Source: Caryophanales bacterium (GTDB lineage: Bacteria; Bacillota_I; Bacilli_A; RFN20; CAG-826). From it: 12,539 bases of DNA. Both the position numbers and the translations under genes were made by a program. Location of the stretch: the NCBI GenBank assembly GCA_028726925.1, contig JAQYPI010000107.1, positions 1 through 12,539 of the forward strand, written 5' to 3'. The notes under the pieces are model-generated. The model worked only from the letters and a program-made list of their open reading frames with translations, was not told the origin of the DNA and made no database searches. Shown in pieces: positions 5,899 through 12,539 of this stretch; position 1 is the stretch's first letter; each line of letters opens with the position of its first letter.

Positions 5899-7693
5899 GG
5901 GGCGCGACCTTGGCGAGGATCGTGCTCCCCCTAAGGCTGCGGAGATCGTCCTTGTTATCGAACAAGTACATGGCCAATGGGTCGAGCAGGCGATCGTTGA
6001 TGGCGTTGAGAACATCGCGACCGCCTTTCGCGATGTCAACGCCCTTCAAGATATATTCGATGGCAACTTTGTCTTTTTCAAACTCGAGTTCGAGCTTGTA
6101 TTTCTCGCGAATGGCGTTTTTGACCGGACCGAGTTTGGAATGGCAGATCTTATATAGGAAATCCTCGTTTTGGATGAAGTTGAAGGGCACGATATTGTTG
6201 TAACCGATACGGCCTAAAAGCTCGGGGCGCTTCAACTCGTTATCGAAGTAATTCTTGACGATGCGAATGAATTCCTTCGCGACGCTTTCCTTGTCGGAAG
6301 AAGCGGCGACTTCATTCGCACCGAGGTTTGAGGTGAAGATGATGATGGAATCGGAGAAATAGACCGTTTCGCCCTTGGAATCTGTCAGGCGGCCGTCTTC
6401 TAGGATTTGCAGGAAGATATCGAGGATCCTGGGGTTGGGTTTCGCGGCTTTTTCGATCTCGTCGAAGAGGATGACACTGAAAGGATGCTCCTTGACCGCA
6501 TTCGTCAATTGGCCCCCTTCTTCGTAGCCGACATAGCCAGGGGCCGCGCCGATGAGCTTCTGGTCGCTATTCTCTTGGGCGTACTCGGACATATCGAAAC
6601 GGATGCAAGCTTGGTCATCCCCGAACAAGAAACTGGCCAACGCCTTGGAGAGCTCGGTTTTGCCCACGCCCGTCGGGCCGACGAAGAAGAAGACGCCTTT
6701 CGGGGCGGAACGCGAGGAAGACTTATGGATTCCCGAGAGGCCCATGTAAGCCTTGATGATGGTTTTTTCGATTTTCGCGATCGCCTCTTCTTGACCGATG
6801 ACACGCTTCGAAAGGATTTCCTTGATCTTCTTCACGCGGGCATACTCGAGTTTTTCCCACGGATTCTCTTTCTCGCCGTATTTGAAGAGGTAGAAGAGCT
6901 TGTCGTAGGTCATCTTCGGTTCTTTTTGCGACAAACGGCAAAGTTGGATGATCTCGCGGCTCGTGAAATCTTCGAGCATGTCGATGAACGGGGCGTTCTC
7001 GGGGTCGAGGAGAGAATGGGTGTTCTGCGTCAAACGAACGTCGAACTGGTCCTCGGTTTTCTCGACAATGGCGCGCCTTTCCTCCCTGTCTGGCTTCTGG
7101 AGCGTGATGATTTCCACCTCGGGGTTGTTTTGATAAAAGGAAAGGGGGAGTCCGGTGGATTTGCCGAGAATCATGATGACGACGGATTCGTTGAAGTCGG
7201 AACTCAGATATTCGACCTTGCGGTCCTTGAGGGCTTTGCCAAGCAACGTGATGTTCTGCCTTTCGTCGTCGGAGAGCCCGTTGACGGAGAAAAGGTATTC
7301 CGACCAATTCAAGATGAAGGCCACTTTCTTTTTCCTGTCGATGACGTTCTTGTAGACGACGTTCATGATCTCGGCAGGGGATTTGAAGAGGCCGCTATTT
7401 TGCGTCTCCTCCTCTTCTAGATCATCGTCGCCGAGGTCATAGGCCTCGCCTTTGACTTCCACGGAGTCCGTGACCTGGAGGCGGTCGATGGCTCCCGTCG
7501 CGCCCTCGACGCGGTCCCAATAGATGACATCGGGGTATTCCATTTCCTCGAGCATTGCCTCGAGGTATTCTCGGAGAGTGACGAGCTTTTTATTCTTGTC
7601 GAGATACACGTCCCCGACGTTCCCGTCGATGATGACGCATTTCTTGATACCGACACTACGACGGATTTTGTTGAAACTGGTTGCTAATGACAT
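5870..7693 (-). CDS. ClpB/ClpA-type AAA+ ATPase with degenerate first domain
   Basis: This is a 607-aa protein from ATG 7693, with AAGGAG (7701-7706) before it. The second half is a full Clp D2-type module: Walker A GPTGVGKT (339-346), the pore-loop segment GYVGYEEGG (386-394), Walker B VILFDE (407-412), sensor 1 TSN (454-456), arginine-finger region ELLGRIG (R495) and sensor 2 GGRD (557-560). Residues about 15-280 look like a first AAA-like domain that has lost its Walker A; VAFILNWSEYL (124-134) may be a relic Walker B, and an acidic stretch (about 89-97) interrupts it. There are no Clp N-terminal repeats and no ClpB-type middle coiled coil, so it is much shorter than ClpB (about 860 aa). 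It is probably an ATP-driven unfoldase or remodeller working on other products of this operon. It lies 18 nt after the coiled-coil gene. Confidence 0.9.
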   Translation of the reverse strand: MSLATSFNKIRRSVGIKKCVIIDGNVGDVYLDKNKKLVTLREYLEAMLEEMEYPDVIYWDRVEGATGAIDRLQVTDSVEVKGEAYDLGDDDLEEEETQNSGLFKSPAEIMNVVYKNVIDRKKKVAFILNWSEYLFSVNGLSDDERQNITLLGKALKDRKVEYLSSDFNESVVIMILGKSTGLPLSFYQNNPEVEIITLQKPDREERRAIVEKTEDQFDVRLTQNTHSLLDPENAPFIDMLEDFTSREIIQLCRLSQKEPKMTYDKLFYLFKYGEKENPWEKLEYARVKKIKEILSKRVIGQEEAIAKIEKTIIKAYMGLSGIHKSSSRSAPKGVFFFVGPTGVGKTELSKALASFLFGDDQACIRFDMSEYAQENSDQKLIGAAPGYVGYEEGGQLTNAVKEHPFSVILFDEIEKAAKPNPRILDIFLQILEDGRLTDSKGETVYFSDSIIIFTSNLGANEVAASSDKESVAKEFIRIVKNYFDNELKRPELLGRIGYNNIVPFNFIQNEDFLYKICHSKLGPVKNAIREKYKLELEFEKDKVAIEYILKGVDIAKGGRDVLNAINDRLLDPLAMYLFDNKDDLRSLRGSTILAKVAPHGFEFEFQE

Positions 7694-7711
7694 GGCACAT
7701 CTCCTTGATTC

Positions 7712-8785
7712 TCAGTTCGTCTTCGTTTTGTGATGCTGGTATTGTTGCATCTGGATTTTGTCCGGATTGTCCCAGATGACTTCCTCGTGAAGGACGTTGA
7801 TGTCGTAGATGGACGCGAGATCGCTCATGAAGGGCTCGATATCCTTTTTGCAGGCCTGTCCTTCATAGCCGTCGAATCGGTACATGAATTTGCCACTCAA
7901 CTGAATCTCGAATTCAGCCCTTTGGCCCGAGGCTTTCAACGCCACCAGACGCAGCACGTTCTTTTCACGATCGATTTTCAGGTTGTTTCGGGTGTCTACG
8001 ATAAAGCCCCTCGCCTTGATGGATTTGATTATAACCTTCAAGGTTTCCTTGCGCACCCTTTCGTCCGTGATCGCCGCGGAGGCGCGCTCGGAAATCTCAT
8101 CGATGGTTGATGAGCCCTCGATTACCTGATTGATCGTGGCTTCGTCGACGCCTCCGGAACGCATTTCCTCGATGGTTTCGGCAACGAACCCTCTCTTGCT
8201 GGACTCCAGAAGACTCTCATACTCTTTCTTGGCGGCGGCCAGGATGTCGTCAAATGCCTCATGTTTTCCCTTGCTTGCTTCCGCAAGGGCGAGCTGGCGG
8301 AGCGATACATCCTCGATGGCGTTGATGCGTTTTACGGCGCTCTCGTCAATCTTGATAAACCCTGAGGCCTCCTCCTTCATACGTTGGAAAACGCCATTGC
8401 CTTCAGAAAGCAGGCCATCCCGAATCATCGCCTCGATCGCTTGAAGCTTGGAACCGGTCAAGGTCGCGACGGTCGAAGTCAATTCGTCTGCTTGCCTGCG
8501 CAAGGCCTCGACTGTTCTGGCGTATTCCGCCGCCTTCGAGGTCGTGGCGTTGCGATACCTTTCTAGGGACTTCTTGAAATCCTCGATTTTGGCTTTTATT
8601 TCTTCCTTGGCGTTGTTTAGGTACCGTTCGTATTCTTTGACTTCCTCGGTTCGGAGGGTTTTGGCGGTCTCTTGAATCTTGCTGAGGGTCTTGTCGATCT
8701 TGCATAAGGAAGCGGCGGCCGTTTCGCACTGGGCTTGGATCTCAATCGAGATTCCTTCGTAAGAAATGATCGTTTGGTGGCTCAT
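7712..8785 (-). CDS. Coiled-coil protein of unknown function
   Basis: This is a 357-aa protein. An upstream in-frame ATG at 8833 exists, but ATG 8785 is chosen because AGGAGGAG lies just before it and because it overlaps the previous gene's stop as ATGA (4 nt). Residues about 15-250 are almost continuous charged helix with coiled-coil character (TLSKIQETAKTLRTEEVKEY, KEEIKAKIEDFKKSLERY, VEALRRQADELTSTVATL). Residues about 258-345 switch to a beta-rich domain (FIVDTRNNLKIDREKNVLRL, EFEIQLSGKFMYRFDGYEG). No membrane span or catalytic motif was seen. Its place between the HEPN-type protein and the Clp-type ATPase suggests a scaffold, adaptor or substrate of the ATPase. I do not recognise the family. 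Confidence 0.85.
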   Translation of the reverse strand: MSHQTIISYEGISIEIQAQCETAAASLCKIDKTLSKIQETAKTLRTEEVKEYERYLNNAKEEIKAKIEDFKKSLERYRNATTSKAAEYARTVEALRRQADELTSTVATLTGSKLQAIEAMIRDGLLSEGNGVFQRMKEEASGFIKIDESAVKRINAIEDVSLRQLALAEASKGKHEAFDDILAAAKKEYESLLESSKRGFVAETIEEMRSGGVDEATINQVIEGSSTIDEISERASAAITDERVRKETLKVIIKSIKARGFIVDTRNNLKIDREKNVLRLVALKASGQRAEFEIQLSGKFMYRFDGYEGQACKKDIEPFMSDLASIYDINVLHEEVIWDNPDKIQMQQYQHHKTKTN

Positions 8786-10944
8786 TGATCTTTCTCCTCC
8801 TTTTTCGCTAGCTCGAAGATCTCCGCGCTCCATCTTCGCAGATCATCGGGGGCGAAACGCGCGGACGGGGCGCCCTGATGGACATTCGCGTTCCTTGCCT
8901 CGCGGAAATCGTGAAGGTCGGAAACGATGGCTTTGTCTATCATTTTTTGCCTCCGCGCTTCGGACAACATGTCGGATAACGTCCCGCTCAAGCCGAATTC
9001 GGACTGGAGGATCGCTTCGAGTTTTCCGGAAAGATTCACGAGAACGTATTGAAATTCCCCGGCGTTGATTTTCTTTTCGATGACCTCGGGCTTGATGTTT
9101 CGCGGATTCTTCAAGGCGTTTTCCATCATGTTGATATCATCGTTGATTCGCCCGAAGACATCCAAATAGGCATCGAATTCGCGGAAGAGGTCTTTGTTTT
9201 CCGTCTCAAAGGGTTTCAAGCGCTTTTTCTCGGCAGAAGCCGTGGCGTAAGTAGTCCGCACGGATCCGCGATCGATAGACTCGAAATCGATGCGGAAATC
9301 GCGGTAGTCGGCAATTCCGCACTCTTTCTTCAATCGCTCTAACGAGTTTACGAAATTGATCAAAGACACGAGCAACGGATGGGTGGCTTGCTTGGTCCTT
9401 AAGCATTCAGGGACGGGGTTCACGTAAGAGCAGGCTAAGGCTTCGTCGAAAGGGGCCTCCAACAAAACCTGGTATAAGCCCACGGGATCCTCGATGGATT
9501 GCAACTGGTCGAAAACTCGATCCAAAACATCCTTCGCGGATCGTCCAAGGTATTTGGGAATCCAAGCGGTAACCTTGAGGAAGGCTTCCACGGTTGACTC
9601 GTCGATGGTTGAAACATAGCCCTCGTAAGCCCTGGCGACCAATTCCTTTTCCTTTTCGAAGATCCTTGGGCTAAGCAACGAATAGGGCCGCATCTCGGAC
9701 AAGAGTCCGATCTGCCGCGCGAAATCGAGGTTCGCGAGATAACCTTCCATGATCTTGAAGGCTTCGTCATAGTCCTTGCTGCATTCGGTGACGCGGACGA
9801 GTTTCTCGTAATTCTCCGAAGAGAAGGGCGCTAGCCCGTTCACGATCGGTTTCAAAACTTGCTGAAGTTGGCTTTGCTCCAGAGACAATTCCAGTGCCAA
9901 AGGAACGCGAATCGTGTCGAAGCCCCAAACGTCGAATTCAAAGTTTCCGAGGACATAGGCGGTCGCCTCGCCCCGAGCGTTCACGCGAAGGAATTCGGCG
10001 CCAAAGGGAAGAGGTCCGCTTGCCTTCAAAACGAGTCCCTCGCCACCGTAATCGCCCGCGGTAACCATAAGGCGGATCTTTTGCTTTACGACCTCTCCCA
10101 AATCCTTGGGGATCAGCACGCGCTTGATCGACGCGTCCGGAAACTCGCTCAATTTGCGCGTCGGGACGTTCGGATAGGAAAAACGGAATTTCTCTTTTTG
10201 CAAGAGCGCCTGGTTGACGATTTCCGGCTTGTAATACTTTGCGAAGAAGGACTGTAGGGCCTTGTCGCCAAATACAATCCTAGCGGTATCGCCTTCGATT
10301 TCGATGTTGAAGTCGTATTTGACCGTGTAGTTTTCCTTTGCTTGGGTTTCCACCTTGGTGACGATTTCTTCCTTTTTGATGCCGATGGCAGGCCCTTTGG
10401 AGGCGTTGATGAAATCCTCTTCGCTTTTCGCGATGGAAAACTGCTCGAAGAACTCCGGGGTAATGGGCGCGTCCTTCAAAGGCCTTCCTTCAAGGTCTTC
10501 CGGAAACTTCAGGAAGAAAGAATTCGTTGCGATATCGTAGAAGATATTGATCTTCGTTTCTTTCTCGATCGGTTTCCCATCCTCGTCCGTCGCGGGGATA
10601 TACCCGTCGGCGAAGATCTTCTCGCCTTTCGCCGTGAAGGTGTAATCGTGTATCTGGCTCTTGGAGAAAGTGGATTCGCTGATCGACGAGCCGAAATATG
10701 AGGTCATCAAGCCTTGGCGAATCAAATCGTCCATCGCGTCCTTGAAGATGTGGTGAAGCCGTTCGGGGACGCCGAAATTGACGAGCGCGTCCGCCATCCT
10801 CATCGTCCGTTGCTTGGAATCGCGAATCAAGACCAAAAGGATATAAGCGACCCCACTTGGCTTCCGGACGACGCTATAGGAAACGAGCTCCGTCAATTTG
10901 AAGGCCGGGAATTTCAGGGAAGTCTTCAAAATGAGCTTATCCAT
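8782..10944 (-). CDS. Large protein with winged-helix-like N-terminus and HEPN-type C-terminus
   Basis: This is a 720-aa protein from ATG 10944, with AAAGGAG (10954-10960) at proper spacing; the ATG lies inside the helicase gene's last codons (8-nt overlap). Residues about 10-85 (LTELVSYSVVRKPSGVAYIL, then ERLHHIFKDAMDDLIRQGLM) look like a winged-helix or similar helix-turn-helix region. Residues about 90-360 are mixed and beta-rich. Residues about 370-560 are helical. Residues about 600-715 resemble a HEPN domain: long helices FQYVLVNLSGKLEAILQSEF and DKAIVSDLHDF, then R684-N-A-N-V-H689, the R-x4-6-H signature of HEPN RNases, followed by a final helix. HEPN proteins with this motif are often RNases in toxin-antitoxin and abortive-infection systems. 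The middle is unrecognised. The HEPN call rests on one motif plus predicted helices. Confidence 0.88.
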   Translation of the reverse strand: MDKLILKTSLKFPAFKLTELVSYSVVRKPSGVAYILLVLIRDSKQRTMRMADALVNFGVPERLHHIFKDAMDDLIRQGLMTSYFGSSISESTFSKSQIHDYTFTAKGEKIFADGYIPATDEDGKPIEKETKINIFYDIATNSFFLKFPEDLEGRPLKDAPITPEFFEQFSIAKSEEDFINASKGPAIGIKKEEIVTKVETQAKENYTVKYDFNIEIEGDTARIVFGDKALQSFFAKYYKPEIVNQALLQKEKFRFSYPNVPTRKLSEFPDASIKRVLIPKDLGEVVKQKIRLMVTAGDYGGEGLVLKASGPLPFGAEFLRVNARGEATAYVLGNFEFDVWGFDTIRVPLALELSLEQSQLQQVLKPIVNGLAPFSSENYEKLVRVTECSKDYDEAFKIMEGYLANLDFARQIGLLSEMRPYSLLSPRIFEKEKELVARAYEGYVSTIDESTVEAFLKVTAWIPKYLGRSAKDVLDRVFDQLQSIEDPVGLYQVLLEAPFDEALACSYVNPVPECLRTKQATHPLLVSLINFVNSLERLKKECGIADYRDFRIDFESIDRGSVRTTYATASAEKKRLKPFETENKDLFREFDAYLDVFGRINDDINMMENALKNPRNIKPEVIEKKINAGEFQYVLVNLSGKLEAILQSEFGLSGTLSDMLSEARRQKMIDKAIVSDLHDFREARNANVHQGAPSARFAPDDLRRWSAEIFELAKKEEKDQ

Positions 10945-12539
10945 TGATCGTGTCTCCTTTGTTCTCTAAGACATCGACGTCATCGATCGATTTGCCGAAC
11001 GACTCGATGGTGTTGATGATTTCCTCGTATACCCGGAAGCGCCGCTGGTCATGCGCGGGATTGCCGTTGACGTCTGGCAAATCGATGACCCCCTTTGTCT
11101 CGAGGTATCTCTTATTACCGACGACGATGAGCAAACGCCTCGCCCTGGACAAAGCGACGTTGATGCGTTGATAGGCGAGGATGAACCCGGGGTTTGATTT
11201 TTCCGGCTTTTCGGGATTGCGAACCATCGAGAGGATGATGATGTCGCGCTCATCCCCTTGGAAATCGTCGACCGTCGAGACGATGATTCTCTCGGAATCT
11301 CCCTTGAACGCGTCGGTCTTGACCTTGCGCATCAATTCCTTGATTCGCCTCGCCTGATCCCCATAGGTGCAGATGATTCCAATGCTCAGCTTATCCGCTT
11401 CGGCCCGCGGGTTGTCTTTGAGATAGGCATTGATCTTTTTCACGAGTTCGGCGACGACCTCGGCCTCGCCGGTGTTGTACATGGACGTGGAATCCTGACG
11501 ATGGGTCTCGAATCCTTTGCAATCCACGAAATAGATATGCTTTTCGGGCTCGATGATAAGACGCCCGTTCGAGACGATGCGGATGCCATGCTGTTTCGCG
11601 TTATTTTGTCCAGGCCAACCTAGGCGCAGCTGGTTGTGATAGAAGTGGTTGAAAACGCGCATGATGTCCTCATGGCAACGATATTGCTGAACGAGCATCG
11701 TCTTAAACGCGTCGGGGATGCGTTCGAACAACGTTTTGAAGAAACATTCCTCGCAAAGCTTTGTGTACTCCTTATTGAGATCCTCGCTGATATAGTTTGG
11801 GTCAAGCCCCTCGAAGTCCGCTTGCCTGAGTTTGGCGAACTCGTACATCGGGGGAAGCTGCCTGTGGTCCCCAACAAGGATGACGGTTTTGCCGTAGAGA
11901 ATCGGAATGAGGAGGTCGATGAAACTTGACTTCGATACCTCGTCGATGATGACGACGTCGATGCCCGCGGATTTGAGGTCGATGCCCTCGATGCCATAAT
12001 CCGACAAAACATCGAGGTTATTCCTGCCGAAGCGATCGCTGCTGGTGCAGGTGATCCCGAAGACGTTCGCGCTATCGAATAGGTCGGAAGTGAAGACGCG
12101 GCGGTCCTCCTCGATGACTTCCGACGAAGAGATGTAGTCGACGATGCGCTTATACATTGGGATTTTTGCTTTGTTCTCGGCTTCTTGTGCCGCGAAATCC
12201 ACCTGCATCTCATTCCATTTGGATTGGATGATTTCCAAGGCGGAGTCAACGGAATCGTAGGGCACGGCGATTTCGAATTCGCGGAAGAACTGGCCAATCG
12301 AATTCTGGAGTCGGGTGACGTTTTCCTGGATTTCCTTGAAGTTATCCTCTTCTTGGATGTCGGAAATCTGTTCGTTGATCCCCTTGATCTGCGTTGCGAA
12401 ATCCTTGATTTCCGCTTCGATCGAAACAACCCGTTTTTCCATCTCAGCGAGTTTTGGGTCGATGAGATTCGCAAAGAACGCGGTTTTTTGTTCGGAAAGC
12501 CGATCTTTTAGGCGCATGAGAGTATCTTCGATCTCATCG
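10937..12539 (-). CDS. UPF1-like superfamily 1 helicase, N-terminus outside window
   Basis: The minus-strand frame is open from the window edge at 12539 to TAA at 10939-10937. An internal ATG at 12517 lacks an obvious ribosome binding site, and seven more codons precede it in frame, so the real start lies beyond the window. Counting from that Met, residues about 1-120 are a coiled coil. Then come FGITCTSS (motif Ib-like), VVIIDEVSKS (motif II, D192 E193), GDHRQLPP (motif III, 216-223), QQYRCHED (motif IV), TVDDFQGDERDI (motif V, 415-426) and INVALSRARR (motif VI). This is the order in UPF1/SMUBP2/AAA_12-type helicases, which unwind RNA or DNA with ATP. Motif I (Walker A) normally precedes the coiled-coil insertion, so it should lie just outside the window; its absence here is not a lesion. 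It is the most upstream minus-strand gene visible. Confidence 0.92.
   Translation of the reverse strand, partial: DEIEDTLMRLKDRLSEQKTAFFANLIDPKLAEMEKRVVSIEAEIKDFATQIKGINEQISDIQEEDNFKEIQENVTRLQNSIGQFFREFEIAVPYDSVDSALEIIQSKWNEMQVDFAAQEAENKAKIPMYKRIVDYISSSEVIEEDRRVFTSDLFDSANVFGITCTSSDRFGRNNLDVLSDYGIEGIDLKSAGIDVVIIDEVSKSSFIDLLIPILYGKTVILVGDHRQLPPMYEFAKLRQADFEGLDPNYISEDLNKEYTKLCEECFFKTLFERIPDAFKTMLVQQYRCHEDIMRVFNHFYHNQLRLGWPGQNNAKQHGIRIVSNGRLIIEPEKHIYFVDCKGFETHRQDSTSMYNTGEAEVVAELVKKINAYLKDNPRAEADKLSIGIICTYGDQARRIKELMRKVKTDAFKGDSERIIVSTVDDFQGDERDIIILSMVRNPEKPEKSNPGFILAYQRINVALSRARRLLIVVGNKRYLETKGVIDLPDVNGNPAHDQRRFRVYEEIINTIESFGKSIDDVDVLENKGDTING

Noticed and set aside
5899..6039. Longer N-terminus for the radical SAM protein starting at 6039
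   Set aside because: The extra 47 residues lie wholly within the ATPase gene and do not resemble the family, whose proteins begin just before the NVAHI segment.
6407..7420. Plus-strand open frame of 337 codons opposite the AAA+ ATPase gene
   Set aside because: It is antisense to a gene with full Clp motifs, has an arginine/glutamate/phenylalanine-rich composition typical of a reverse-frame shadow, and shows no family motif or ribosome binding site.
8786..8833. Upstream ATG at 8833 for the coiled-coil protein
   Set aside because: The ATG at 8785 has an AGGAGGAG site directly before it and an ATGA overlap with the preceding gene; the extension adds only 16 residues encoded within that gene.
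11620..12474. Minus-strand open frame of 284 codons inside the helicase gene
   Set aside because: It is another frame of the same strand with Ser/Arg-rich low-complexity translation, while the helicase frame carries all the motifs.

Overview
The window reads as an accessory region of a low-to-mid GC bacterium. Strong AGGAGG-type ribosome binding sites, tight gene packing, the standard genetic code and the kinds of family present fit a Bacillota-like host (Bacilli/Erysipelotrichia-like). That placement is an inference; there is no rRNA or core gene to fix it. No tRNA, rRNA, CRISPR array or intact insertion sequence was seen.

Layout. (1) 1-1757, minus: most of a large multidomain protein, ASCH/PUA-like, then PIN nuclease, then GNAT, then a second PUA/EVE-like fold; it runs off the left edge. 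(2) 1758-2646: no intact gene. It holds an operator-like inverted repeat, a decayed tyrosine recombinase C-terminus (minus strand, about 1894-2190) and a frameshifted, truncated PBECR4-like nuclease remnant (plus strand, 2338-2620), which look like scars of mobile elements. (3) 2647-5276, plus: four genes in a row, namely a helical protein possibly of DUF5677 type, a CoiA-like PD-(D/E)XK nuclease, an unrecognised 160-aa protein and a small coiled-coil protein with a C-terminal membrane segment. (4) 5338-12539, minus: five tightly packed genes transcribed towards group 3. In order they are a UPF1-like SF1 helicase (its start is outside the window), a 720-aa protein with a winged-helix-like N-terminus and a HEPN-type R-x4-H motif near its C-terminus, a 357-aa coiled-coil protein, a ClpB-type AAA+ ATPase, and an NrdG-like radical SAM protein.

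The five minus-strand genes overlap or nearly touch (8-nt overlap, 4-nt ATGA overlap, 18-nt gap, 29-nt overlap), so they very probably form one operon with coupled translation. The combination of RNA/DNA helicase, putative HEPN RNase, coiled-coil scaffold, Clp-type unfoldase and radical SAM activase with no glycyl radical enzyme beside it does not match any named system I recognise. It is the best candidate here for an undescribed stress or conflict (defence-like) system. The neighbouring nuclease genes and mobile-element remnants support a defence-island setting, but the function is inferred only.
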